64,000 nt of DNA from Thermodesulfobacteriota bacterium (GTDB lineage Bacteria > Desulfobacterota_D > UBA1144 > Nemesobacterales > CSP1-2): positions 16,589 through 80,588 of the forward strand of contig DATMAT010000051.1 of NCBI GenBank assembly GCA_035559815.1, given 5' to 3'. Every line of letters begins with the position of its first letter. Position 1 is the stretch's first letter. The translations under genes and the position numbers were made by a program. Below, piece by piece: positions 8,969 through 17,977 of the stretch. The notes beneath the pieces are model-generated. The model ran no database searches. It was not told where the DNA came from and worked only from the letters and a program-made list of their open reading frames with translations.

Positions 8969-10015
8969 ATGAATTTCAATCATCTGGCTAAGGAAATATC
9001 ATCTCGTTCTCGTATTAAGGTTTCAATCAAGGACGTAGAGAGGTTTTTGGGAGCGCTTCGCAAGACCAAGATGCCGTGGGAGCTGGCTGACCTATCCGAT
9101 TTCCCCGTTCCGGCTGTTTTCGAGTCCATGAAGGTTTTAAAGGAGAAGGAACTGATTGCAATATCTGACGGCGGCATTCGGCTTACCGCCAAGGGAAAAA
9201 AGATTGCCAGGGATCTACACCCGGTGGAAGATATATCCTGCCCCAAGTGCGAGGGCAGGGGGATAAGTTTAGAAAAATTCAAAGAACTGGAGGAGAGGTT
9301 TCTCAAGATTCAGAGGAGACGACCCAAACCGGTAAGGCGTTACGACCAGGGATATGTAACCCCAAAAACCACGCTGTCCCGTTTTGCCCTGGCATACGAG
9401 AGGGGGGATATCGCCGGGAAAGAAATAATAGTGTTGGGCGATGACGATTTGATGAGCATAGTTTTGGGACTTTCCAGTCTTGCAAAAAGGATCACCGTCG
9501 TAGAGATCGATAAGAGGTTAACGGACTTCATCGAGGGGACGGCGGAAAAAGAGGGATTTCAAGTTAACGTACAGACCTTTGACCTGAGGCATCCACTTCC
9601 CCAGGACCACATTAAAAAATATGATGCCTTTTTCACCGACCCGCCGGAAACCTTGAAAGCGGCCGACGCCTTCATAGGGCGCGGAATATCCGCACTGCGT
9701 GCCCCCGGTTCGGCCGGGTATTTCGGGTTAACCAGGAGGGAAGCTTCTCTCACTAAGTGGTACGGTGTTCAAAAATTGCTTCTTAAATATAGAATCGTAT
9801 TTACCGACATAATCCACAATTTCAACGAGTACGTAAACTGGGGCTACGAAGAGGAGACCAGGGCCTGGAGGCTGTCGCCGCTAAAGGTTAGACCCCGGAA
9901 GAACTGGTACAGGTCTGCACTCTACCGGTTCGAGACTCTCGACGGCTTCAGGGGGAACTTCAAGGATTACGGTAAAGAAAATATATATGAAGATGTGGAA
10001 AGCTCGACGACCTGA
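8969..10015 (+). CDS. bpsA: N4-bis(aminopropyl)spermidine synthase-type branched polyamine synthase (DUF43)
   Basis: Aminopropyltransferase that adds aminopropyl groups from decarboxylated SAM to spermidine to give branched polyamines, known from thermophilic archaea and bacteria. The 348-aa protein has an N-terminal winged-helix region (about 1-85), a CPKC pair near residue 92, a linker with DQGYVT, then a Rossmann aminopropyltransferase domain with VLGDDDLMS, VVEIDKRL and the active-site FFTDPPET. The ATG is preceded by GGGGGAAGTGAAG. A palindromic repeat separates it from carB. No SAM decarboxylase or spermidine synthase gene is in the window. Confidence 0.85.
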   Translation: MNFNHLAKEISSRSRIKVSIKDVERFLGALRKTKMPWELADLSDFPVPAVFESMKVLKEKELIAISDGGIRLTAKGKKIARDLHPVEDISCPKCEGRGISLEKFKELEERFLKIQRRRPKPVRRYDQGYVTPKTTLSRFALAYERGDIAGKEIIVLGDDDLMSIVLGLSSLAKRITVVEIDKRLTDFIEGTAEKEGFQVNVQTFDLRHPLPQDHIKKYDAFFTDPPETLKAADAFIGRGISALRAPGSAGYFGLTRREASLTKWYGVQKLLLKYRIVFTDIIHNFNEYVNWGYEEETRAWRLSPLKVRPRKNWYRSALYRFETLDGFRGNFKDYGKENIYEDVESSTT

Positions 10016-10030
10016 ATACCGTTTCTATTT

Positions 10031-10108
10031 TAGCCACGAATGGGCACGAATGAACACGAAAGATTCAAAATATCTTATTCGTGTAAATTCGTGTTAATTT
10101 GTGGCAAA
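10031..10108. repeat. Intergenic palindrome, CCACGAAT family
   Basis: Arms TAGCCACGAAT...CACGAA and TTCGTGTTAATTTGTGGC flank an AT-rich loop. The same family recurs at 28956, 32086, 36037 and 39588, almost always ending shortly before a start codon. Confidence 0.75.
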
Positions 10109-10125
10109 ACCAAATAATTTTTTTA

Positions 10126-13100
10126 ATGCCAAAGCGAACCGATATAAAAAAGATATTACTGGTAGGCTCGGGGCCGATCATAATCGGCCAGGCCTGCGAA
10201 TTCGATTATTCCGGAACCCAGGCCTGCAAAGCCTTAAAGGAGGAGGGCTACCAGATCGTGCTGGTGAATAGCAACCCGGCTACAATCATGACCGACCCGG
10301 CCTTCGCCGATAAGACCTATATCGAGCCTCTCATTCCGGAGATAGTGGCAAAGGTGATCGAGAAAGAGCGCCCTCAGGCGCTTCTTCCCACACTGGGCGG
10401 ACAGACCGCACTAAATATAGCCGTTTCGCTTGCCGAATCCGGGGTCCTGGATAAATTCGGGGTCGAGCTTATCGGGGCTAAGCTTCACGCCATAAAGAAA
10501 GCGGAGGACAGGAAGCTTTTTAAGGAAGCCATGCTCAGGATCGGTCTTAATGTTCCCCGGAGCGGAATTGCCCACTCCATGGAAGAGGCCTGGAAGGTTG
10601 TAGATGAAATCGGATTCCCGGTGATAATTAGGCCCGCATTCACACTCGGAGGGACCGGCGGTAGCGTAGCCTATAACCGGGAAGAATTCGAGGAGTTTGC
10701 TAAAGTAGGACTGGATTCAAGCCCGGTCAGGGAAATCCTCATAGAGGAATCGGTCTTGGGCTGGAAGGAATTCGAGCTTGAGGTGATGAGGGACGGAAAG
10801 GATAACGTGGTCATAATATGCTCCATCGAAAACTTCGACCCCATGGGTGTTCACACCGGTGACAGCATAACCGTAGCCCCGGCGCAGACCCTCACCGACA
10901 AGGAATACCAGAGGATGAGGGACGCAGCCATCGCCATAATCAGGGAGATAGGCGTCGATACCGGTGGTTCCAACATTCAGTTTGGGGTCAACCCCAAAGA
11001 CGGAAAGATGGTAGTGATCGAGATGAACCCCCGGGTGTCCAGAAGCTCCGCCCTGGCCTCAAAAGCTACTGGTTTCCCGATCGCCAAAATCGCTGCAAAA
11101 CTGGCCGTGGGGTATACACTTGACGAAATTCCAAACGATATCACCCGCTACACCCCTGCCTCGTTCGAGCCGACGATAGATTACGTGGTAGTAAAGATTC
11201 CCCGGTTCGCCTTCGAGAAATTCCCCCAAACCGAGCCGGTGCTCACAACCCAGATGAAATCCGTGGGCGAGGTCATGGCCATCGGGAGGACCTTCAAGGA
11301 ATCACTTCAAAAGGCCATGCGCTCCCTGGAGATTGACTCCTACGGCTTTGAGCCTCGGTCTCAAGACGTGGAATTGATCCGAGAAAAGTTGAGGGTTCCT
11401 AGCCCGGAAAGGCTCTGGTATCTGGCCGACGCGTTTAGATGCGGTATGAAGATTGACGAGCTATATGCTCTTACCGGTATAGACCCCTGGTTTCTTGAGA
11501 ATATAAGACAGGTCGTGAAGATGGAGGAAGAGATAAAAAGCCCGGATAAAGATGCAATGCTTCCTGACGTCATCAAGCGGGCTAAGGAGTTTGGGTTTTC
11601 GGATATGCGGCTGGCCGAGCTTTTAGAACTGGCGGACAGTCAAGTTGAGGAGAGGAGAAGGGATCAGGGCCTTCGAGCCGTTTACAAGATGGTAGATACG
11701 TGCGCCGCAGAATTTGAAGCCTATACACCTTACCTCTATTCGACATACGAGCGAGAGGACGAGGCGCTTCCCACCGCCAATAGGAAAATGGTGATCCTGG
11801 GCAGCGGCCCTAACCGGATTGGGCAGGGAATAGAATTTGACTACTGCTGTGTTCATGCCTCCTTCGCCCTCAAGGAAGAGGGCTTTGAGACGATAATGGT
11901 CAACTGTAACCCGGAGACGGTGAGCACGGATTACGACACATCTGACCGCCTCTATTTTGAACCCCTCACCCTAGAGGATACTATGTCCATAATCGAGAGG
12001 GAAAAGCCGGAGGGGGTGATAGTCCATCTGGGCGGACAAACCCCACTAAAACTGGCGATTCCGCTGGAGAAGAAGGGCGCAAAAATAATCGGCACCTCTC
12101 CGGAGAGTATTGACCTAGCCGAGGACCGGGAGAGGTTCCGTGATTTAATACTTCAGCTTGGACTTACCCAGCCTAAGAGCGGCATTGCCCGGAGCGGGGA
12201 TGGGGCACTCGCCGTGGCCAAGGAAATCGGATATCCGGTCGTGGTAAGGCCTTCTTACGTGCTAGGCGGACGGGCGATGGAAATCGTTTACACCGAGGAA
12301 TCCTTAAAACGCTACATCAGAGAAGCGGTAAAGGTTTCTCCCAACCATCCTATTTTAATCGACGAGTTTTTAAAGGACGCAATAGAAGTCGACGTTGATG
12401 CCGTTTCCGACGGAAAGACCGTGGTGATAGGCGGAGTTCTCGAACACATAGAAGAAGCCGGCGTACATTCCGGCGATAGCGCCATGGTTCTTCCGCCCTT
12501 TTCCATAGGTCAATATCTGATTGACGAGATAAAGCGCCAGACCCGGGAGCTTGCCCTGGCGTTAAAGGTGGTTGGGCTGGTGAACGTTCAGTTCGCCATT
12601 AAAAACAGGGATGTCTACGTGCTCGAGGTAAATCCCCGGGCCAGCCGTACCGTTCCATTTGTCAGTAAAGCTATCGGAGTTCCTCTGGCAAAGATAGGAG
12701 CCAAGGTTATGGTTGGTAAGACTCTCGGACAGCTCGGGTTCACCGATGAGATTATCCCGGAGCATATTTGCGTGAAGGAATCCGTCTTTCCCTTCATAAA
12801 ATTCCCCGGTGTGGATACGATATTGGGACCGGAGATGAAATCCACGGGAGAGGTCATGGGTATTGATAACGAATTAAGACGCGCCTTTGCCAAGGCTCAG
12901 CTTGCCGCCGGTACTAATCTGCCCCTTTCCGGAACTGCATTCGTAAGCGTAAAGGACGACGACAAGCCCCGAATCGTCAGTATAGTGAGAAAGCTTCAGG
13001 AACTGGGGTTTGGACTCATGGCCACCCGGGGGACCGCTTCGTATCTAGAGAATCTCAAAATACATTGCCGGATGGTCAACAAGGTTATCGAAGGAAGACC

Positions 13101-13347
13101 CCACGTCGTCGACCACATGAAAAACGGAGAGGTCCAGCTAGTGATAAACACCACATTCGGAGAGAAAGAGGTTGCCCAGTCCTATTCCATTAGAAGGACG
13201 GCTCTGGTTCATAATGTTCCATACTATACTACTATCTCCGGTGCGAAGGCCGCCGTCGGGGCAATAGAGGTTTTGAAAAAAGAGGGGCTTGACGTAAGGG
13301 CCCTTCAGGATTATTACAAAGAAGGTATACTGAGTAGGTATAATTAA
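10126..13347 (+). CDS. carB: Carbamoyl-phosphate synthase large subunit
   Basis: Makes carbamoyl phosphate from bicarbonate, ATP and ammonia (from CarA) for pyrimidines and arginine. The ATG at 10126 gives 1073 aa, exactly the E. coli length, and starts [11 protein letters not shown]; a longer frame from 10099 would run into the preceding repeat and is rejected. Two tandem ATP-grasp halves are visible: the first with [17 protein letters not shown] and GGTGGS, the second from about residue 555 with [15 protein letters not shown], followed by the C-terminal MGS-like allosteric domain. carA is not next to it. No ribosome site is evident before the ATG. Confidence 0.97.
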   Translation: MPKRTDIKKILLVGSGPIIIGQACEFDYSGTQACKALKEEGYQIVLVNSNPATIMTDPAFADKTYIEPLIPEIVAKVIEKERPQALLPTLGGQTALNIAVSLAESGVLDKFGVELIGAKLHAIKKAEDRKLFKEAMLRIGLNVPRSGIAHSMEEAWKVVDEIGFPVIIRPAFTLGGTGGSVAYNREEFEEFAKVGLDSSPVREILIEESVLGWKEFELEVMRDGKDNVVIICSIENFDPMGVHTGDSITVAPAQTLTDKEYQRMRDAAIAIIREIGVDTGGSNIQFGVNPKDGKMVVIEMNPRVSRSSALASKATGFPIAKIAAKLAVGYTLDEIPNDITRYTPASFEPTIDYVVVKIPRFAFEKFPQTEPVLTTQMKSVGEVMAIGRTFKESLQKAMRSLEIDSYGFEPRSQDVELIREKLRVPSPERLWYLADAFRCGMKIDELYALTGIDPWFLENIRQVVKMEEEIKSPDKDAMLPDVIKRAKEFGFSDMRLAELLELADSQVEERRRDQGLRAVYKMVDTCAAEFEAYTPYLYSTYEREDEALPTANRKMVILGSGPNRIGQGIEFDYCCVHASFALKEEGFETIMVNCNPETVSTDYDTSDRLYFEPLTLEDTMSIIEREKPEGVIVHLGGQTPLKLAIPLEKKGAKIIGTSPESIDLAEDRERFRDLILQLGLTQPKSGIARSGDGALAVAKEIGYPVVVRPSYVLGGRAMEIVYTEESLKRYIREAVKVSPNHPILIDEFLKDAIEVDVDAVSDGKTVVIGGVLEHIEEAGVHSGDSAMVLPPFSIGQYLIDEIKRQTRELALALKVVGLVNVQFAIKNRDVYVLEVNPRASRTVPFVSKAIGVPLAKIGAKVMVGKTLGQLGFTDEIIPEHICVKESVFPFIKFPGVDTILGPEMKSTGEVMGIDNELRRAFAKAQLAAGTNLPLSGTAFVSVKDDDKPRIVSIVRKLQELGFGLMATRGTASYLENLKIHCRMVNKVIEGRPHVVDHMKNGEVQLVINTTFGEKEVAQSYSIRRTALVHNVPYYTTISGAKAAVGAIEVLKKEGLDVRALQDYYKEGILSRYN

Positions 13348-13402
13348 TTTTTCGTAGACCTGTAACGTAATAATAAAGAACAACGTGACAGCGAGGCAAC
13401 TA

Positions 13403-13431
13403 GTAGGGGCGACCCGCCGGGTCGCCCCTAC
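13403..13431. repeat. Perfect GC-rich palindrome, GTAGGGGCGACCC family
   Basis: Arms GTAGGGGCGACCCG and its complement form a near-perfect hairpin. Copies are at 33757-33785 and 51611-51639. A terminator-like or mobile palindromic role is possible. Confidence 0.8.
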
Positions 13432-13475
13432 AATTTCTATTCAGTTTTGGCACTGCCCGATTTAAGGAGGGAAAA

Positions 13476-13952
13476 ATGTCAACGGAGAGAGTTCCAATTA
13501 CACCCGAAGGATACAAGAGGCTTCAAGACGAGCTACAGAGGCTTAAAACAGTGGAGCGGCCTCAGGTCATAAAGATGATTGAATACGCCAGGTCCCTCGG
13601 AGACCTCTCTGAAAATGCGGAGTACGAGACGGCAAAACAGAGACAGAGCTTTGTCGAGGGAAGGATTCAAGAGCTTGAGAATAAGATTGCCCGGGCGGAG
13701 GTTATAGACCCATCAACCCTTCCTAATAAAGATAGGGTTATGTTTGGAGTGCATGTGACAATTGAAGAAATAGAAACCGGTAACACCATAACCTATCAAC
13801 TGGTCGGGCCGGACGAATCCGAGCCGGAGAACGGAAAAATCTCCGTAACCTCTCCCATAGGTCGGGCGCTTCTGGGAAAGCGTGAAGACGACGAAGCCCG
13901 CGTCCAAACCCCTTCGGGGATAAGGGAGTTTGTGGTGTTGAAGATTGAGTAG
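13476..13952 (+). CDS. greA: Transcription elongation factor GreA
   Basis: Rescues backtracked RNA polymerase by stimulating transcript cleavage in the secondary channel. The 158-aa protein has an N-terminal coiled coil (about 1-78) starting with [14 protein letters not shown], the [13 protein letters not shown] motif that carries the two acidic tip residues, and the C-terminal FKBP-like domain ending in [23 protein letters not shown] lies before the ATG. The integron integrase remnant on the other strand is abutted to its 3' end, marking the left edge of the island. Confidence 0.96.
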   Translation: MSTERVPITPEGYKRLQDELQRLKTVERPQVIKMIEYARSLGDLSENAEYETAKQRQSFVEGRIQELENKIARAEVIDPSTLPNKDRVMFGVHVTIEEIETGNTITYQLVGPDESEPENGKISVTSPIGRALLGKREDDEARVQTPSGIREFVVLKIE

Positions 13953-14009
13953 GGACAACCCTTGCGGAGCCCATTCCACCATCAAGGTATATCAATTGGG
14001 CTAAGTACC

Positions 14010-14979
14010 GCCAGTCCTCCACACTCAGAACGTGCGTGTAAATCATTGTGGTCTTAACATCCTTGTGCCCCAATAACTCTTGCACGGTCCGAATGTCATA
14101 ACCGTTTTGAAGCAGGTGCGTGGCGAAACTGTGGCGAAGTGTGTGGCTAGTAACGCGCTTGATAATACCAGGGCGTTTAGCCGCCGCTCTAACGGCTCGT
14201 TGCAGACTCGTCTCATGCAAGTAATGGCGGCGCATGATGCCCGTGCGCGGGTCTCTGGATAAGACGTCGGAAGTAAATACATATTGCCAGACCCACTCAC
14301 GATCAGCATTTGGGTACTTGCGTCCAAGGGCAAAAGGCAGATAAACCGAGCCGTAACCTTTTGCCAAATCCTCTTCATGTAAGCGCTTGAACCGCCTGAG
14401 ATGTTCCTGCAAGGGTTCGATAAGACTATTGGGCAGCATAGTTACGCGGTCTGTCATTCCTTTGCTGTCCCGTACCATAATTTGGTGTTGACCAAAGTCA
14501 ATATCTTTCACGCGTAGTTGCACACACTCCATCAACCGCAATCCACTGCCGTAGAGCAGTTTCGCCATTAACTGATGCGTGCGCTTCATCAAGCCGATCA
14601 CTTTTTGCGCTTCTTCTCTGGTCAGTACGGTTAGCAAACGCCTGGGTTTTTGCGCGCGTACGGAATTAGTTATTAGTGCCAACTCCTGCTTTAGCACCTA
14701 ACGGTAGAGGAACAGCAATGCGCTGTGTGCCTGATTTTGAGTGGAGGCGGCGACATTCTCTTTCAACGCTAAATGAGTCAGACAAGCCTCGATTTCAGGT
14801 GTGCTCATATCCTTTGGGTGACGTTTATTATGAAAGAATATATATCACCTAATCCAGTAAACGTAACTCTCTCCGGTGCGGTCGGAATAGTGTTTGAGCT
14901 ATACAGCGTCTCGGACCTGGTCAAGGAGCTTCTTGGACTTCTCTTCCGTATTCGAGGGATTCATCGTGATCCTTGACAT
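14010..14979 (-). pseudogene. intI: Integron-type tyrosine recombinase IntI, multiple in-frame stops
   Basis: Remnant of an integron integrase, which inserts and excises gene cassettes at attI/attC. Read on the minus strand from the ATG at 14979, the frame continues past three stop codons (complements of 14899-14901, 14845-14847 and 14698-14700) with integrase homology on both sides: [41 protein letters not shown], then the catalytic part. The C-terminal half keeps the IntI-specific [19 protein letters not shown] patch and the catalytic residues in [12 protein letters not shown] and [15 protein letters not shown]. Homology ends near 14020, after which the frame runs into unrelated sequence over greA. 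The enzyme cannot be made full length unless stops are suppressed. Confidence 0.88.
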
Positions 14980-15136
14980 CTTACTCTGTTTAGCTTAAGT
15001 TGGTTTTACTGGTAATTATACAGCGTTTCTGCTGTATAAGATGCCCAATAGAGGTGATTAGGCAGCAGAACCGTCAGTCTAATTTTGTGCTGTCTAATGT
15101 ATAGTTAGCCCCCAAAGAATGTAAACCAGTACGTTT
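14980..15136. other. Possible attI/cassette junction region
   Basis: Non-coding stretch between the integrase start and the first methyltransferase gene, where attI and the first cassette boundary would be expected. GTTAGCC at 15104-15110 differs by one base from the recombination core GTTRRRY. A TACAGC/GCTGTA inverted repeat lies near 15018-15037. Confidence 0.25.
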
Positions 15137-15817
15137 ATGAATAGTCAGTTTAAATCCAAACGGCGCGTCGCCAATTACGGCGAGGTCTTCACCAGCCCAG
15201 AAATCGTGAATGCCATGCTCGACCTGGTGAAACAGGAAACCGAGCGGATTGATTCTCGCTTTTTGGAACCCGCCTGCGGAACAGGAAATTTTTTGGCGGA
15301 AATCCTGCGCCGCAAATTGGACCAGGTGGAGAAAACCTACCGGCGCAGTCAGTTGGACTTTGAGCGCAATCTGGTGCTGGCGGTATCGTCTATTTACGGC
15401 ATTGACATTCTAGAAGACAATGTCATCGCCTGCCGGGAGTGGCTGTTTGAGATAGCCAACGAGCGTTATACCGCTTTGTTCAAGAGCAAAGCCAAAGAAC
15501 CACCCTGCCGCCGCTCCTTGCGCTACATCCTGGGGAAAAACATCATTTGGGGCGACGCGCTCAGTTTGACCACCGTTGACGCGAACCCGCATCAGATCAT
15601 CTTTGCCGAATGGTCTTTTCCCCTGCACAACAGCCTGATTAAGCGCCGCGACTTTGTTTTTGCCGAGTTACTGCCCGGCGATATAGACAAACAGCCCACT
15701 TTATTCTCGAAAAACGTTCACGTTTCCGATTTGGGCGAGCAGGTCTTCCTGCCCACGGAAACACGCAGTTATCCCTTGGTGCATTTTCTGAAGGTGGCCG
15801 AAGCCTATGACAATTAG
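15137..15817 (+). CDS. N6-adenine methylase-type subunit of a restriction-modification system
   Basis: SAM-binding protein of the DNA N6-adenine methyltransferase superfamily (226 aa). It has EVFTSPEIVNAML near residue 16 and motif I FLEPACGTGNFL at 42-53, but no NPPY/DPPY catalytic motif, so alone it is probably not a methylase. The next gene overlaps by 11 bp and supplies NPPY. High G+C relative to the flanking chromosomal genes and its position after an integron integrase indicate transfer. Alternative reading: an accessory or truncated methyltransferase. No obvious ribosome site precedes the ATG. Confidence 0.75.
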   Translation: MNSQFKSKRRVANYGEVFTSPEIVNAMLDLVKQETERIDSRFLEPACGTGNFLAEILRRKLDQVEKTYRRSQLDFERNLVLAVSSIYGIDILEDNVIACREWLFEIANERYTALFKSKAKEPPCRRSLRYILGKNIIWGDALSLTTVDANPHQIIFAEWSFPLHNSLIKRRDFVFAELLPGDIDKQPTLFSKNVHVSDLGEQVFLPTETRSYPLVHFLKVAEAYDN

Positions 15818-17333
15818 CAATTACAACCCCGATGTGCTTTCCTGCTTGGCGAATTTGAGCAGCGACGAGGTCTTTACCCCGCCCGCCATAGTCAACCAGA
15901 TGTTGGATTTGCTGCCCGCAGAAATCTGGCGTGACCCAAAGGTGACCTTTCTCGACCCGGCCTGCAAAACCGGCGTTTTCCTGCGCGAAATTGCCAAGAG
16001 GCTGCTGGTGGGACTGGAAAAAGCCATCCCCGACCGGCAAAAGCGCATCAACCATATCTTCACCAGGCAACTTTTCGGCATCGCCATCACCGAGATCACC
16101 GCCCTGCTTTCGCGGCGCAGCGTGTACTGTTCCAAGACGGCCAACGGGAAGTATTCGGTGGTGGAATGGTTTGGCGATGCGCAGGGCAACATCCGTTTCC
16201 GGCGTATAGAGCACACTTGGGAAAATGGCCGCTGCCGCTGGTGCGGCGCCAGCCAGTGCGAATACGACCGCGGCCCGGATTTGGAAACCCACGCCTATGA
16301 ATTCATTCACACGGATAAACCGGAGGAGGTTTTTAAGATGCAATTCGATGTCATTATCGGCAATCCGCCGTATCAATTAAGTGATAGCGGGCATGGTGTA
16401 AGCGCAGGGCCATTGTTCCATTTTTTTGTTCAACAAGCAAAAAAAATGCAACCCACTTATCTTTTGATGATTATTCCTGCTCGTTGGTATGCTGGCGGAA
16501 AAGGTCTGGATGAATTTAGGGATGAGATGTTAAATGACAGAAGAATGAAAATTTTAGTAGATTACGAATCTAGTAAAGATTGTTTTGAAGGTGTCAATAT
16601 TGCGGGGGGAATTTGCTATTTTCTATGGGAAAAAAACTATAATGGTGACTGCGAGGTCATCAATATGCGACCCACACAACAAGTAAAGGCAAGGCGAGCA
16701 TTAAACCAATTTCCGATTTTTATTCGAGCAAACCAAGCAATTTCTATTGTCAATAAAGTACTTGCAATCACAATTGATACTTGGGATAAGCATAATTATC
16801 CAAGAAATCCCTTTGGCTTTAGCACAAAGGAAAGAGGCAAACCTGAACCTTTTGAAGGTTCAATTACATTATTAAGTAGTCGGGGCTTCGGGTATGTAAG
16901 TATGGATAAAGTTACAAAAAATGCAAATCTTATAGACAAATATAAAGTTATTATTGGGCGTCTAGTACCAAGTAATGGTGAGTTAGATGTAAATCCGGCT
17001 GATGGGTATCGCGTTATAACCAATACAAAAATACTAAAACCTGGTGAAATTCACACTGAGTCTTACTTGCTAATTGGTGCTTTTGACACTCTTGAAGAAG
17101 CTCTAAATTTTGATTCGTTTATAAAGTTAAAGTTTCCTCGCTTTTTACTTAGGCAAGCCATTTCATCGGTAAATGTTACAAAAGAATGTTTTAGGTTTGT
17201 CCCCAGCGAAGATTTTACGCAAAAATGGACAGATGAAAATCTCTACAAAAAATATGGTTTGAATAGAGATGAAATTGACTTTGTAGAATCAACAATCCGC
17301 CCCATGACCAACGGAGAGGAAAACGATGCCTAA
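15807..17333 (+). CDS. Eco57I-like DNA adenine methyltransferase
   Basis: Modification subunit (508 aa). An EVFTPPAIVNQML block is at 21-33, motif I FLDPACKTGVFL is at about 48-59 (Lys where many relatives have Gly), a Cys cluster C143-x2-C146-x4-C151 suggests a small metal site, and the catalytic IIGNPPY is at 183-189. The remaining ~320 residues are probably the target-recognition region. Base composition changes abruptly right after NPPY, from GC-rich to AT-rich, which suggests swapping of the recognition half. The stop codon TAA lies inside ATGCCTAAC, a duplicated start of the downstream helicase gene, so the two genes once overlapped. Confidence 0.85.
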   Translation: MTISNYNPDVLSCLANLSSDEVFTPPAIVNQMLDLLPAEIWRDPKVTFLDPACKTGVFLREIAKRLLVGLEKAIPDRQKRINHIFTRQLFGIAITEITALLSRRSVYCSKTANGKYSVVEWFGDAQGNIRFRRIEHTWENGRCRWCGASQCEYDRGPDLETHAYEFIHTDKPEEVFKMQFDVIIGNPPYQLSDSGHGVSAGPLFHFFVQQAKKMQPTYLLMIIPARWYAGGKGLDEFRDEMLNDRRMKILVDYESSKDCFEGVNIAGGICYFLWEKNYNGDCEVINMRPTQQVKARRALNQFPIFIRANQAISIVNKVLAITIDTWDKHNYPRNPFGFSTKERGKPEPFEGSITLLSSRGFGYVSMDKVTKNANLIDKYKVIIGRLVPSNGELDVNPADGYRVITNTKILKPGEIHTESYLLIGAFDTLEEALNFDSFIKLKFPRFLLRQAISSVNVTKECFRFVPSEDFTQKWTDENLYKKYGLNRDEIDFVESTIRPMTNGEENDA

Positions 17334-17352
17334 CGACTTCTTCCCGCCCCGC
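17326..17352 (+). other. Duplicated start of the downstream helicase gene
   Basis: Encodes MPNDFFPPR, nearly identical to the first residues MPNEFFPQR of the protein at 17978. It overlaps the methyltransferase stop, as a native translationally coupled start would. It appears to be the original gene start, separated from the rest by the inserted transposase unit. Confidence 0.6.
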
Positions 17353-17463
17353 CTGACGTGGGTTGAGGCAGGGCTTGAAACCCTGTCTGGGTGCATGGAA
17401 GCCCCGCGGGCTGGTGATGCAGCTCCGGCAGAGGTTTGCAGGGAATAAGTGAAAGGAAAGGAT

Positions 17464-17876
17464 ATGACCTATTGGCGCCTCCACTATCATCTCATTTGGT
17501 CAACCTATGACCGCCAGCCAACTTTGACCGGTGAACGCGAGAAGATGTTCTATGGCGTGTTGTACCGCAAAGCAGAAGAACTGGGCTTAAAAATCCATGC
17601 TGCCGGAAATGTAGATGACCATGTGCATATAGTGGTGTCCATACCACCCAAAGTATCGGTATCAGAATGCGTGCGGCAAATTAAAGGCGCCAGCTCTTAT
17701 GCCATCAATCATATGCTGGTAGTGACGGTCAATTTCAGTGGCAGAGCGGTTATGGCGCGCTGACCATTGGCGAAAGGTCGTTGGAAACCGTTATGGCCTA
17801 TGCCGCAAAACAGAAAGAACATCATCGGGATAAAACATTGCTTGGCATTTACGAGATAAGCGATGACGAAGAATAA
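17464..17876 (+). pseudogene. IS200/REP-associated Y1 transposase, one frameshift
   Basis: Single-strand HUH transposase of the IS200/TnpA_REP type. The first part shows YWRLHYHLIWSTYDR and the metal-binding HVH in DDHVHIVVSIPP, up to about 17715. Reading then shifts by one base and resumes with GQFQWQSGYGALT and a YAAKQKEHHR segment carrying the catalytic Tyr, ending at the TAA at 17874-17876. Both active-site parts survive but are in different frames. It sits inside the restriction-modification operon between the methyltransferase and the helicase. Confidence 0.82.
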
Positions 17877-17977
17877 AATTGCTTTGTTTTGGCTAGTTTT
17901 GCGCAACATAGACATCCCGCCGAAATATATCGACGCAAGATTTATCCCGCCAAAACCAGGATACGGAGATACCCTCA

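Noticed and set aside
10099..10125. Extended N-terminus of CarB
   Set aside because: The extra nine codons lie at the end of a palindromic repeat, while the ATG at 10126 gives the standard 1073-aa protein.
13738..14009. C-terminal extension of the integrase frame over greA
   Set aside because: Integrase homology ends near 14020; the remaining residues are antisense to greA.
17326..17334. GCCTAAC as an attC core at the helicase start duplications
   Set aside because: The heptamer is explained by the codons for Met-Pro-Asn at both 17326 and 17978, and no partner GTTRRRY follows.
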